Numbered from the stretch's first letter, positions 13,350 through 26,900 are shown. The stretch: DNA of 64,000 bases from Echiichthys vipera (GCA_963691815.1 OY829650.1:9289027-9353026), one strand, 5' to 3'. Notes: generated by a model not told the origin, from the sequence alone. Numbers and translations are program-made.

Positions 13350-13386
13350 TACACACACACAAACACACACCCACACACACACACAC
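13312..13386. repeat. CA dinucleotide microsatellite
   Basis: About 75 bases of mostly (CA)n with a few interruptions (catacatac, aaacac, ccacac). The His/Thr-rich and Val/Cys-rich reading frames across it are by-products of the repeat and are not genes. Confidence 0.97.
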
Positions 13387-14124
13387 CGGTGCAGACACAC
13401 TCATGCAGCCTCCCTTCTTCAACCTGACAGCAGAATAAATCTAAAACTCTGCCCTCCATCTTTCATAACTCAATATCAGCCCAAACTCCTCCATGTGCCA
13501 TATCAGAGGAACTTCTCTCCTCTTGACTTTGATAGGCCCGGAAGTAACATAAATATTTACCAACACATAGAGGAAGAACTTTATCACTGCAGGAAAATTG
13601 ACACTCACCTTCAGTGTTCCTCCATCAAAGACAGCAGTGACCTATGACCTGCCCATTTAGAAGAAAATGTGTACTGGGCCTCTGTTTTACTTTCATTCAT
13701 TTCAGCCAATTCAGGTGCAAAAGTGTCGTAATTAGAGAGGCAAACATTGAAAACATCAACATCCAAAAAACAATAATGAAGTCCCTTAATTAAAAAGCTC
13801 TGAGAGCAAAATGGATGTTGAACTTAACCCTTCCGAGCATTTGCATGGCTTACCCTCAAATGTCAAAGGAGAATCAAGGTCTTGTGAATTAATCATGAAG
13901 GAAGGGAACGGAGGATTTCAGGTCCAAAAAAGACCCCTGAGGCTAATTATATCCCTTGCAGCAAGTTGGCACTCCTCCAGACCTTTGCTCTAATCTTTCT
14001 ACCTAAGGTTGGGGACCACTGGAACAAAGGAAAAGGAGATCACTTTTGTTTGATTAAGGTCTTTAGCTGAAAAACTTCTTTGAGCTGTCTTCTTTTTTCT
14101 GCAAACCACAGATACGTTGATATG

Positions 14125-14320
14125 AGATGTATATGGCACCCTTTAGCATCTGTATGTGACGCACTGGGCTTTCAACCAACTAATTTCAAAGTAAACCCAT
14201 CTGCGCCAATATAAGGTGATCAGTGCTTCAGATGTGCTGAAGAAGTGTCAAGCTCTGTATTGGTAGAAGGTGGGTCAAACAAACGAACCCAGGACTTTGA
14301 CTCACTACCTAGTGGGTTCT
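14125..14320. repeat. Interspersed repeat, copy 2
   Basis: Contains ggcaccctttagcatctgta at 14135-14154, then ggctttcaacc, gtaaacccatc and ggtgggtcaaac. The copy at 47690-47865 has the same strings in the same order (ggcacccttaagcatctgta, gggctttcaact, gtaaacccatc, gtcaaac). The boundaries are approximate and the family unknown. Confidence 0.65.
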
Positions 14321-17127
14321 GACAAAGCAGCATGTGACAAGTAGGGAGAATGGGTTGCAGCTGTCCAGAAACATTGAGATTCATCGTATCTGTTCTTTCC
14401 AGAAATGTACATTGCCAACATTTTATTCTGTTGACTCTTTGTGTTCCACAAAGAAAAATGTCACAATGAAATATGGTGCCATTTCTTGATTCATTCCTCA
14501 AAAACTGCTTCCATCTAAAATGTTTTTGTTTCTGCCTCTATCAGCCATTCTCCCACATTCTCTTTTATCTTTTGTATGACTCAATGAATTGCTCCTAGTT
14601 AGTGCAGAGCCATGGATTTCTTTGATTATTGAACACTAATTTTTAACTAATTTAAAAGACTGTGTTAAAAGGATACCCAATTACTGCAGAGATGCTTTAT
14701 ACATCCATGTAATCTCAGTTAATTGAAGTTTTAAAATTGCTCATCAGGTATTTACTTTACCAGAGATTAGGTCCAAAGATAGCCGAGTGGCCGCGATGAC
14801 TCCTCATCATCACACTCATTCTCAAGTCATTAATTAGAATTGAAGGGCTGTCACTGTAGTTTTCATGCAGGTGTTCCCATGTAAACTCATTGACAGTGTT
14901 TTCAACTTTCTAACCTTTGCTAATTACAAAACTGAAGGAAAAGAAAACAAGAAATCAACAAAGGTTGTGATTAAGTGTTGTTTTTCAGTGTACTGTGGTA
15001 AGGGCAAGCAGGGTGAAAAGCTTGGTTATCTTTCAGATGCATATTTCATAAACATTGCAGAATTATTTACCTCTCTGTTCCAGCTTTGCCCAGCGTAAGG
15101 TCATGAAGATCATATTACAGACCACGCTACTGAGATCACAGAGAAGCTGGGAAATGCTTTAAGAGGTTAACCTTACTTGAGACAAATATCATATAATATA
15201 TTTGTATCATATCGTATAATATAATCTTTTTTAGTTCCTTTCAAACTAGCGTGACATGGTTGGCACATTACCTGGTTTAATATGATACCAATAGCTTTAA
15301 AACTTTGCCTGCTCCAGCCTCTGTAAGACAGTAATGTCTGCTGAGGACACATGCCCCCTCTGTGGAGTTTGAGAGGTTAACAAAGTAAATGTATTTTTTT
15401 AAATGTCAATCAGTAAACATGCCAAGGGTTTTTCAATTATGTCTAAAGACATTCTAAATGGGTGTTTAATTCCACTATGTAAAGGGTTAAATATTACAAT
15501 ACTTATAATGTTCATGGTACATAGGCACACTCATAAATCCAAAAGAAAATATGTGTAGTAAAATAATTTCCATTTCTTCTTCATGTATGGTGCTGCTGTT
15601 GGATGACAGGTTTGCCAGCATGCTATTTTGTTAGCTGTACATTGGAACCAATATCTGGTTCATTCCATTATTACAACGAGATGTATGTGCAGTTGTTGCA
15701 GAGGGTGAAACTTCAAAGACCCTCCCCAAAATCTTTTAAAATAACTTTTATAATCACAGTGTGATGCTAGTCTTCCAACAAACATAATTGATAGCATGCG
15801 ATTTGAATGAGCCATTGTGTACAAGGCATTTGTTTTTCCTTTCCTGCATTGTTAATGTTTTAATGTTTTTGCTCCAGCAACAATTGTCATGCACACAAAA
15901 GCCCAAGGGTATCTTTTGTTTTTGTTGTTTCCAGTTGACAAAGCTGAATCAGCCATTTCTGTGGATAATTCTAAATTCATTATTTCTCAAGGATCACAGT
16001 AGAAATATGTTAGTAATGGCATTGAACTTTGAGGGCAGGCCAATCTGTATTTTGTCCGACCACAGTCCGTTTTGCTAGCCATGTTCTCCCCTGAGCAGCA
16101 AGATCTTCATAAAAGCAGCCATATTAAATGTGTACAGTTTCATTGCAAAGAACTAGCAGGCTACTTCAATACAAACCAATTTGTGCCAAGTTGAGGTGAC
16201 AAAATGCTATCTTATCGTAGTGGCAAACCAAACATTTATACTGCTTCCTTTAAAGTTTAATTTAAAATGCATTGTGTTTGTCAGTGAGCTTGACACTGTC
16301 CGCGATCATTCATCAAAAATGTGTTTACAAAACAAGACAAAGCGGTAATTTTTTGGAGAGTGGATTAGCCAGTCAGATGTAGCCACAGTGAGCTGCAGGT
16401 AACGCGCAGCACACTTCCAGCTTCTCAGCCAGGTAACCAACTACATTTGTTGTGTGCAGCAATAAAATGAGATTTCAGTCGCTTATAAAATTATGAAAAA
16501 GGATCAAGTATTTGCCTGACTTAATTATTGAAAGGACAATTGTTTGTTTTGCTTCCCCCGCTATTCTGAGCGCTGTATTATTAAACCGCATTTGCTTCTT
16601 CACACTTTACGGCCCCCACTGACCTGTGTTGCCACCATGATAACTTAAAACAATCTGCTTTTTGTTTGCTACTAGTCAAATAACCATTAGCAATAGCTCA
16701 GTGTCCATTTTATGAAATTATTTTTTATGGTGTGAGCTGTTTTACTGTGAAGCCATGGCACTTTTCACAGCAAGTGGGAACTACTGACCAATGATGGGTC
16801 TGTAATAGAGACATTATTTACAACTGTTTGCCTGACTGCTATCATTACGTGCTATTTGGCTGTTGTTGTTGTGGATCCAAAGAAGTCAATTATTGTGTAT
16901 TCTGTTCACCTGTGCTATTATTATTATTATTCTCAGTGTCATGGTAGCCTCTGTAGAGGGGTGTGACAACTCAAAGAGCTTTACACTTTACTCACTCTGC
17001 TGTCTCAGGAGTAGTGTTGTTCTATTACTTCTTTGTTACTTAACAGTAACAAGGAACAAGCTTTGTATGCCTATGTGTTTAGATGCACATGCCTGTGTCT
17101 TTTGTTTCATTTAAAGTATTTAAATAT

Positions 17128-17262
17128 ACTAATTTTCAGGTTCATACTTATTTTTCTCATACTGTATGCTATCTGAATTTGTTTGGATTCCCTTTCTCTC
17201 CCTTTCGCTCCATTTTGGCGCCTGTCTTTTTAAGCCCCCCTTTGGAGAAAGCCCAGTTTGCT
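17128..17262. repeat. Fragment of interspersed fish repeat (copy 1)
   Basis: Shares the exact 19-mer ctaattttcaggttcatac (17129-17147) with 57105-57123, and both continue to tttctcatactgt. The downstream stretch with tggcgcctgtctttttaag (17217-17235) and gcccagtttgctctgac matches my memory of a common teleost non-autonomous element. Boundaries are approximate. Confidence 0.65.
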
Positions 17263-17322
17263 CTGACTTAGGGCGCACTCACACTGTCCATCCGTACCGT
17301 GCCCCGTGCTTTAGGGTACTTG

Positions 17323-17342
17323 CCCCCCCCCCCCCCCCCCCC
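17323..17342. repeat. Poly-C run (20 bases)
   Basis: Twenty consecutive C on the + strand, so G20 on the minus strand. It is a G-quadruplex/i-motif candidate and also a place where assembly length may be unreliable. Confidence 0.95.
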
Positions 17343-17953
17343 GATAATAAAATAGACGTATCCATATCTCTCAAATTGCACGCATATGTGTGTGAGGCAA
17401 ATCTCATAAAATAGCTTTAGACCCTCCCTTTTAAGTAACCTATTTGTCTCTTATAAAAGTGAATTTAGGTCTAGCAAGCATCCCAGTAGATGTATACTGA
17501 GAGATAAAGTGTCCTAAATTGGAGAAAATATAACTAAAGTTTATTTTATACTGCCTTTACTGCCATTTTGTCTGAAACATGAGATGGAACGATAACTACA
17601 TCTATGATATCAGACAGGTTGTGAACAGGTGCATGATTATGGGAGACAGACTGTATGTAGGATTTTTTTTTCTTCATCTTAGCATTTCAACAGAAGGAGG
17701 AGAAATGACACAAACACATCTGTGCTCTGCAAAACAACGACACCAACTGTGTACAGGTGCTGAGCTGATTTGAATTCACACTAGTAAATAGGCTTTCTTC
17801 AGCTAACTACATTCGTTGTACACAACTAATGATTGGCAGTAGTAAAAATCCAGAGCCACAGGGGCTAAAATTTGGCAGAACCTTGAAATAAGCATGTTTT
17901 TATTTTTAACCGTCCTCATGGAACCTGATCTCGAATTTGCTGCCTCCCACCCT

Positions 17954-17955
<2 letters not shown>

Positions 17956-17995
<40 letters not shown>
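17956..17995. repeat. CA dinucleotide microsatellite
   Basis: An uninterrupted (CA)n run of about 40 bases. It is non-coding. Confidence 0.97.
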
Positions 17996-17998
<3 letters not shown>

Positions 17999-18522
17999 CT
18001 ATATAGTGCAACATAGCCGGGTGGTGAGCAGTGATGTCAGCACCCACCCAATCTGTGGAGAGCTGCTTCTGGGGCTGGACACGGCTGTGCTGTGAAGGAG
18101 CAGGCGCTGCACGTTTCTGGCAGCTCTGGCATCTCCCCACTCCTCATCTCATCTTCATTCCTCCATTTTATTTGGCACTCTTTTTTTAAAGGTCATGACA
18201 CCAACACTACCAAAAGATTACTAAGCATTTGTGTACTGCACTCTGTGTATACCCCAGCCTATGAATCTTCCCTAGTTTGTATTTTATTCCCTTCATTTCC
18301 ATTCTTCCTCTACCTCCCTTTTCCCACTACTTTAATCACATATTTTCCCTCCTAGTTTATTATTGTTTCACACACTTTCCTGCAAATCAGCCCACCGCTG
18401 CTTCTTTTTTTGTACAGTCTGCCATACTGTTTATGATTGCCATCTGTGATCCTATTTGAGCGAGTAAAATGGTTTTGTGTATTTCACTCACTGTCTTTCT
18501 TTTTCATTTATTCACTTTTATC

Positions 18523-18594
18523 TGTGTGTGTGTGTGTGTGTGTGCGTGTGCGTGTGCGTGTGCGTGTGCGTGTGCGTGTGCGTGTGAGTGTGAG
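18523..18594. repeat. Compound TG / TGTGCG microsatellite
   Basis: (TG)n passes into several units of gtgtgc and then gtgtgagtgtgag. The strict alternation of purine and pyrimidine including CG steps is the classical Z-DNA-prone pattern. The Arg/Thr and Val/Arg repeat frames on the two strands are artefacts. Confidence 0.95.
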
Positions 18595-21500
18595 TGCAAG
18601 CTCACACATGACTCTGGATCTTCTGGCTTTCAAACAGATGTACAATGACAGCACTTGAAGAGGGCTGGTGATTTGGGCCAGTGAGCCACACATGTCCCTT
18701 GTATCCACCTGCGCTGGGTATTCCTCTCATTTTTTTGTGTTCTTTTTTTCCTGATCTATCTTTCAAAAAGTTTGCAAGCTGTCGCAGTGGGGTGACAGGT
18801 GGCCCGTGCAAGCATTCCTCTGAAATAGATAGACAGGCAAGTCAGGAAGCGCATTGTTGTTCAGGACACGTCTGCTGAAGCACAGAGCTACAGCAGCTAC
18901 ACACACAAACACATACACACAAACACACACACCATCCAGCCTCCTTGTAAGGAGCCCCCTCTCATTCATTCGCCTCCAAATTGCTTTTTCTCCCTTGCTC
19001 ATGCTCCTGGAAAGCCAGGGTGCTAGCAGGATTTCATTGGCTGCTTTTGAGAAGTTCACCCCAATATTGGTTTGGCCTGGAAAACCCAGGTTCACCATCA
19101 GCAACATCAGACGTTACCAGACTGAAGAGGACTTGTCAGCCAACTCCAGCGCATATACTATAAATAAATTACATAAATTATAGTTTTATGATTTGTATTT
19201 GGGGGGACAAAAGACAGCTTAATGACGCCCAGGGTTTAATCAGGCCTCTCTTGGAGATGACGGACTTACTGCCTTGCACTGTTAAGTTTATTACACATTA
19301 GGATATATCGGTTTCATTTATGGAATCTTTGATCATGCAATAAAAAGTAAATCATCTCATTGATATCCAGGCTTTCTGACACCACTGTCTTTTTTTTTCT
19401 TTTTGACTGAGGTAACCAAGGTGGGATCAGCTATGTCTAGCATTGGCAGATTTGCAGAACTATATAAATTAAGTCTTATTTCAGACTGGGTGAGGGGATG
19501 TACCTCCATAAAATGTTGGAATAGCCCATCTATGGAACTTAGATAGGTTAATGTTGTGACCGACTAAAAGGATTTCTCCCTTAAACAGAAAAATGACAGC
19601 TTGAAGCTTAAAACTCATCATTATGATCATGACTGATCTGATATCAGTTATCCTTGATTAATATAAAATCTGTAAACATGGAAATATGTGTTACTGTCAG
19701 TGTCTGTGGTGCGTGTGCATGTTGACGGTGTCCCTGTCTAAAAAATTTGGTAAAAGTGTTGAAAGAGATTACATTATTATGCCCAAGAAGAAAGCAGAGA
19801 GTGGAGCAGGGTTTGCAGTGAGTCAGCCCTGTAATTAAAGAGGAGCGATCAATCTGTACCACTGACCACACTACTTATGCCAAGTCCATCGAATGGCTGC
19901 AGTAAAGAGCTAATTTAGAACCATTAGGGACTGCCGAGTTTGCAAACAGCCCTGTAATGATGATGGCCGATTCAAGTTCAAGGCTTGGCCTCTGTATAAC
20001 TGTTATAAGGCAGGTTAGGTGGAAGATCTCCGATGAAGCGAACAAGCGAAATATATACAGTATATATTGTAATAGTGCTTTCCAAGTCATCCATTTGTAT
20101 TCAATGGTTGTTGGGTTATTGTATAATTATCCTGTATCTTCAGCAGATATAAAAGCTTTAACCTGCCAAAAACAAGAGCGCAAATAATTTCCTGTGATCA
20201 AATCTTTTTCCATGCTATTTTAGTGGTGATAACAAAAACATGCCAAAGGAGCACAAACTGAGATCGTTACAAGGAAAATAATTTCAGTCTTGGCTTTCAC
20301 AAACTGTCTCCGCATTGGCACCCTCCCTCCACATACAGTAAGACCTCAAAAACAGTGAAGGACAGAGAGATACAAAGGTATGGATGCAGGATGGAGGCAG
20401 CCAGGCATGTCCATCTTATTCCTTGTCTGTTCACAATTCACCCTCAGTGTCTTGCTGGCAGGCAGCCCTCCAGGGAGACATGACCTGAAAGTGTAGCAGT
20501 GCTTTGTTTGGTCTGCCTATGACCTCCTCTTTTCCATGTGGCTCCACTATGCACAGAATCATGAACTCCTCTAGCTCTGACATCCTTCAATAGAAAATGT
20601 ACAGGTGGAATAAAAGTACACAACTGAGACTATGAAAGTTACATGACTCAAAGCTATGGTATAACCTTTCATCCACATTAATTAGTGGTGTCACCTTCTG
20701 ACCCTGTAGCACCTACTGTATTTATAGACACTGATGTGTCTATAGGAGGAATATTTCCTTTGAGAGAGAGCAAAGACGCTTCCAATCTCGCCTTCTCTAA
20801 GCGTTCCAAGCACTTTTAAGCAACGAGAGGAAAATCACCTCACTTTACGTCAGAGTCCTATCAGTCACATACTGTCAGACCTTCCTTTCTAATCTCCCCC
20901 TCTCCATAAAAAGCCTTTTGTGGCCACCGTATATGCTTGGCATTTAATTAATGTTTCAGTCGTGTGTTCAAGAGAGCACTGACAGCAAGCCAATGACACT
21001 GGATCTTTGTAATCAACTGTCACAGCGCTATCACGAGCCTTACATTTTGTTCATTTTATTTAACGACAAGTGGGAGAGCTGTTTGAGATTCCCTGCTCAT
21101 AGTGCTTTTCACATGCTCCCTGTCTTATTTGCATACCATGCAGCAGCTCTATTCTTAGCGTAAGAATAAACTGTGATCTCCTTGACCTTGTTTCCAATTG
21201 CTGATAAAGGACCAGAAGGTGACCACATTCTCACAAAGATTCTTTCTTACTTGCCTAGATCAGCACACCCAGTTGTCTGATCTGCAAGTGCTGACCTGAG
21301 ATTCCTTTCCCTCTCCCAACCCCCTGCATATTAATGAAGACCAGATGAAAGGGAACCTGCCAGATTTAACACTGCATTTCAAACTCAAACACACAATAGG
21401 AACTAGTTAGTGGGAATTGTCTTTGAAGTTGCAGATTCCCTGGTCCAGTTGGTCAGTTATTTATCTGGTCTAGTCAGAGTACAGACTTTATTGTTCCCAC

Positions 21501-21659
21501 ACTGGTCTGATTCTGTCCTTATTCACTGGAAATGTGTCGTACTGATGGGCATGCTATCTGATCAATTGGACAAATACATATTTTCCATGCTTTTTGGCAT
21601 GAGCCATAAGAGCAAAATACCAAAATGCCACCTCCATGGACTAATTAACCACACCACTT

Positions 21660-22440
21660 GCCACAGGATCGAAAACGATCGAAAAGTTTTTCCGTTCACA
21701 CGGACCCGGCTCAAGAAATATCTGCCTCCACACGAAACCAGTTAAACCAGCTGAAAACGCTGTAATACACATGCCGGGCCTGGATGTGGTGCTGTAACTG
21801 CCACTAAAATACACCAACACAGAGAAGAAGAGAAGGGGAAACGCGGTTGTGTAAAATCATAATACAAACACTGGAGAGTCTGTCCCCAAATCTGGCGACT
21901 TTCCAAATCCTCATCCATCCTAGAGAGAAATCTGTTGACTGTTTCTGGTGTTATTGGAGACTTTTTTGGTATTTTGGACTCTGATGCACGAATCACTCTG
22001 TAGTAACTGATCTCAACAAAGAGCGGGAGAGCTGCTGTGAGCCCCTTCCCCGTCCCAAAGCACTCACGGGCAGGCACTGTCTCACTACTTTTTGCGACCT
22101 TCTGGGCAACTTTATTTATAAAAAGCTACTAGCGACCAATTTAGAGTCTTATTCAGAGCCTCAGGGAAAAGGGAGAAATATATGGTCGGCCTAATTTATA
22201 CACATGCATGTGGCTCAGAGTCCAGTTCAGTCCGTTGGTCTGTGTCTCTCTCCACAAAGCAGCACTGTTGTTGTAATGTGACGCCGCGGGGGTCAGAGTC
22301 GTGGAGATGACTGCATCGTTACCAAAGTATGCGTTTTCGCCATCCAGATGACAACTCCACAGGGGCCTTCTCAAATATTCCCACTCTGGGACCTGGTTAC
22401 AGAAAAGACCATTTTCATGACACTACAAAGTAGTTGTGAC
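21660..22440. mobile_element. CpG-rich insert, probable non-autonomous DNA transposon
   Basis: About 0.78 kb that stands out from its AT-rich surroundings by dense CpG (gatcgaaaacgatcgaaaag near 21667; gtgacgccgcggggg near 22278; gcgttttcgcc near 22331). The ends look like degenerate inverted copies: gaaaacgatcgaaaag...acggacccgg on the left, and on the right, reverse-complemented, gaaaatggtcttttc...aggtcccag. Two minus-strand open frames (21742-22077, 111 codons; 22153-22374, 73 codons) match no protein I know. Resemblance to a recurrent teleost element is from memory only. The alternative, a small CpG island with promoter activity, is not excluded. Confidence 0.5.
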
Positions 22441-23805
22441 CAGTTGTACATTAGACATTTTAGAGGGAAATAGTAGCCCCATGTACCCAAAGACTTAATA
22501 TTGTATGATAATAAAATGTAATAAATACAATGAATAAATAGACTTTTTCCTAATTGTGATTTTTATGTGATCTTAAAATGTCAAAGTTCAAAAACAAGGT
22601 TTGATTTGCTAAATAATTATACAAAAGTGTATTACTTTTAATCAAATGCAGTTATCCAAGTCTGAGATCAGACAAGAGGTGTTGTTTGCTAATTTAAAAA
22701 ACACATTTTCAGCAACTTACAACTAACACTGAGTTCTGTAAAGTCATAAAAACATTTTATTTTAGTTATTTAATTAAGAGTATGCAACAGACAACACGGT
22801 ATGCACACTTATCTGTCACAATATTCTCATGTATGCCTGCCATAAAAGAGCCCTTTTATACATATTGTCATTAATACTACAAAACAGTATCCCAATTACA
22901 TGTTCTCTCTTTTCATTCATCTCAGTACTGTTTGATAGCGTAAATCTAACCCGTAATAACCTTCCTTCCAATCATGATGCTTTTGCAGAAGAATATGGCA
23001 GCTGCCTGAAGCCTTTGATTTAATATTGCCCCAGATCAGCATTGTAATGAGCACTCAGGTCAATCAATAATTCACTGGAGTTTCAGTTATAAAAAACAAG
23101 AAAAAGAGAAAAATAAGCAGATCAGCTCATGGGTAAAGCAGGAAAAGGACTTTGATCAGTACCACTGAGAGGCACATATAGCGCTGTTGAAATGCCTTGT
23201 TCTCTCTGTTGTATTTGTCAAAGTTTAGAGAGAAAGGAATAGGTAGCTGAGTGGGGTTATACAGAGACAGAGTCATGTTTAATGCTTACATTTCTCTGTG
23301 TAGTGTATGTACAGTATAGTGGGTGAATCTCATCCACTTTGACTGAAGTCATGCTGATATTTGTGTAAAGCTTTTCGGGCCTCAGACTGCACCATCTAAT
23401 GCTGGTTTTCGATTAAGTACAGGGTAAATCTGTTTCTTACTGTGAAGTCATTACCTTCCTTGAATGACTCACCGTAGATGTGGCTTTTATTTTCAAAAGC
23501 ATAATATTTTTTTTATACAATAAAGTAAAATGTTGTCACTTGTTAAGCATTCTCATTATATGGGGATTGGCTGTGTGATGAGTTTAGGTATCATGCAGGC
23601 AAATCCTTGCAGGTATTGTTTGTAATTATATTTCCATATGTGGTCCACATTCTTAGTACCACAATGTTGTTGGAAAGCAATATATCAGACTAATAGATAG
23701 ATAATTTCATGTTAAAACAATATCAAAGTCGTTACATGATATTATGCCATTATAATATGGCTAATGCGGCTAATGCCCTGTCTTTCTCTGTGTCTGTATC
23801 AATAG

Positions 23806-23963
23806 TGCCCCCAGAGGACCCAGTCATCAGTGGAGGGCCAGTGGTGAGTCTAAGGGCTGGTGACCCACTCAATCTGACCTGCCATGCTGACAACGCCAAG
23901 CCAGCAGCCTCAATCATCTGGATCCGCAATGGAGAGGTCCTTAATGGGGCCATGTACTCCAAG
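23806..23963 (+). CDS. kirrel3: kirrel3 exon C: N-terminal half of Ig2
   Basis: Encodes residues 101-152, entered in phase 1 and left in phase 0. It begins the second Ig domain: VPPEDPVISGGPVVSLRAGD, then NLTCHADNAKPAASIIW. C125 and W138 are the core Ig residues. N122 in NLT is a predicted N-glycosylation site next to C125. ADNAKPAASIIW is a hallmark KIRREL3 string. The acceptor is ...tcaatag and the donor AAG/gtaagc. The domain closes in exon D. Confidence 0.97.
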
Positions 23964-26900
23964 GTAAGCATAGAGGTGTGTGTCATACCATGTTTAAAGA
24001 TGAACTGGGGACAGGGTGGTGGTGGAATGAAGGCCGAGGTTTGCATGGTGGCTGTGCTTTCATTCTCTTGACTATATATAAGCAATCTGAGATAGTGAAT
24101 GAACACACCTGCTACTTTACATTTTTTTGCATGTCTTGCTTTACTGTAAATAACTACTGTAAAAGTGCTAAACACCCATGGTAGATGACTGTGAGTCATC
24201 AGTGGGTGTTTGCCTCAGCGTCCAGAATGCTTTTTTAAACAAAATCCCTTGAATATCCAGGTTGTGTTTTGATTCCAAAAATTATGGCTGCCCTTTTTTT
24301 TTTTTACCAGTGAACAAATCAACTCAGACAAGCAGATGGTGAGATTGGGGAACTCAGTGACTTTGCATTTCTTGCTGGTGTGTTGATATAATCCCTCAGT
24401 GGTATTTGTCTCGCTTCATCTTCCCAACCTTTATGCTATCTACTTTGTCACTTTCCGTGCTGGAATCTGCCTGAACATGTTCATGGTAAAGTATGATTCT
24501 CCCTGACAGACTGTGTTCCCACTTTTGATGCCATAGCCCACAATAGCAACTGTTCACACCAGCCTGGTGGCCTGATTACCTGACCCCATAGACTCTTTAC
24601 TGACATTCACCCTTTAGGCTAATCATGCAATCAACACTGTCTTGTTTTATTTCCATTTAAACAAAGAATATAAAGAGAACAGGCGCTTTAGAGCACTAAC
24701 ACTTCTCCTGTCTTCCCTCTCTCCCTGCCCTGCCTCATCCCATTATCGGCTTTTTTCAAAGAGCAGATAAATGCCATTGATTGGACTGGGGTACGGCACC
24801 AGGCCGATTTGAATAAAGTGATTGTTTGAGGTGACGCTTGCTGATGGTGGGCGGAGAGTGCATTTCCTGCCTTCACTTCCTCTCAGAGTGAAGGCAGTTA
24901 TAAGGGACATTCTGTGCTGGCAGCTGATGGATGCTCACATGTCTGCTCTGAACCCAAGTATGTCCCTCTTCCCTCTTATCTCTATTGCCTACCATTAAAA
25001 AGCAATGGGTTCAATTAAAAGAGGATGAGTCTTCTTTGGATCTGAAAAGCAGTAAGGGGGCATTTTGTAAGCATAATCATCTGCTCTGATGGTCTTGTCA
25101 TATCCCCCAGATCAAGAGGACTAATGTGACCAGATGTGGTGGAGGATTCACAGAAATGGCTTCCCTGATGGTGTCATATCTAATGATAGTTCTGACCCAA
25201 TGATAATTTCCCATTAAGGCCTCCAAAGGCTCCTCTCTATGACCTCTTAGAAAACTATTTATTGGGCCAGTGGTTAAAGATAAAGTGTGTGATTGAAGCT
25301 ATCACTTGGCAAAAAGTGTGTGTTGGTTGTACCATACAAGTGAGTCACTGAATTGATGCACTGCGTATCATTAGTGAGGGTAGCTTGAAAAAAACGCAAA
25401 ACTTTAGGATATTATGGAACAGGCTCACCAAATAAATGAATGGCAGAATCTTGTCACAGTAAGGTGAATGGTTCAAATATCAAGACGAGCTGTGAAAATG
25501 TGGGCAGAAGAAATACATGAATAATGTTCTCTCTTCCCTCTAACACTCTTCTCCCATCTGCTCTAGTGTAGCTGCTCAGTGGCAAAAAAAAGCAAAGTAC
25601 CATTTGCAATTTGCAGCCTCTAGGTCTGAGATGTGGTTTGGGGGTGTGCGCACTTGCTCTGTGATACCTTTACACAAATCATTTGAAAAACCTGATGCAC
25701 CCCCTCCCCAATCTGTTACATATTTTTCTGAATGTTCTGGTAAGAGAGGTAAGCAGGAGACCCGGGAGTTATCTCAGTAGTATGAGGTTTAAAAAAGAAA
25801 AAGTAATGACATTTTTATGAGCTGTTCCTGCTGGCAAAAGCAGGATCATGTTTTTTTTTTTTATTGTGTATGTTCTCAGCTTTGCAGTGCAATTGAGTTG
25901 CTGTTTAATATCAGGTAAAATTGCTAAAGTTTACATGAAGCTGGTACTGTTCATTGGATATAATTTTCAATAAAAAATAAATTATCCCTTTTTCATTCCC
26001 AGATTTTCTCTTTCTTCCCCATCTTCCTTTCCTACAAGTATTCCCTCCCAGTTTCATAATTTTTCTCCTATCGTTCATGAGAGTTTTTTTGTATTTGGGG
26101 CACTTTATTTCATTTGAATTGTCACACCCATTGAGTAATGGAGGGGTAACCTTTTAAAATCTGAGTGTGCATAAACATATAAACCTTTGTTCATAGTGAA
26201 ACAGGTATAGTTTTCTCAGCAGTGGAGGAGAATATTAAATCAACATTAAATAAGGCATTGTGTCTGTTATTATTATTATTCTGGCAAGCTAATTGACCTA
26301 ATCCATTCATTGAAATTAAAAGAGTGATCTGAAATGTAGATAGCTTTAATTAATTTCTTTCAGGAACTTTTATGTGTTTTTTTTAAGGTGAGTAGTGAGT
26401 TAAATTAAACAAAAGAAACCAATTTCACCTCAGTGACCATTGTATAAAGGTATATCTTCTCTTAAGCATTAACTTATATTAGAATGTTAACGCATCCAGC
26501 TGTTTTATTAAAAGAACCCTGTTATGGTCTAGAATTTAAAGTAGCTAATAGATACCCAGAGATACATCTGATCTCAAATCAAATGTGTATTGCATGTGTT
26601 AGCAGAATATTAATGATGTATGAATTATGAGCTTTTGCTTACCTGGTAAATTTAACACCAACCCCGAGGAAGGCTTAAGTCCTCTGCATGCCCTTAAAAA
26701 GGTGGTCAGAATTCATATTCATATAAATACGTATGTGCTTTATCGTATGCTAATATCTCAAACCCATACATCAATACATTATATTCCTTGAAGTGGTTTA
26801 TTTGGACTGAAGACATTACAGCCACATTCAGCTAATGTATATGTATAGGCCAATGTATTTAAAGGCAGAGTAGTAGTACATTTATAACGTAGCCTGATAC

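Larger units (their letters stand above)
10357..23805 (+). other. kirrel3: kirrel3 intron B-C (Ig1/Ig2 boundary)
   Basis: The longest intron in the window (13.4 kb), phase 1. It holds an interspersed repeat copy (14125-14320), CA/TG microsatellites (13312-13386, 17956-17995, 18523-18594), a 20-base poly-C run (17323-17342), a piece of a second interspersed family (17128-17262) and a CpG-rich insert (21660-22440). No additional exon with KIRREL-like coding was seen. Candidate regulatory DNA cannot be judged without alignment to other fish. Confidence 0.85.

Noticed and set aside
13158..13459. Several open frames over the CA repeat on both strands (His/Thr- and Val/Cys-rich)
   Set aside because: They are direct translations of a dinucleotide repeat with no domain and no splice context.
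18437..18708. Val-Arg / Thr-Arg repeat frames across the TG tract
   Set aside because: Simple-repeat artefact on both strands.
23750..24199. 149-codon minus-strand frame over exon C
   Set aside because: It is the antisense shadow of a strongly conserved Ig exon; the plus strand carries the KIRREL3 coding.
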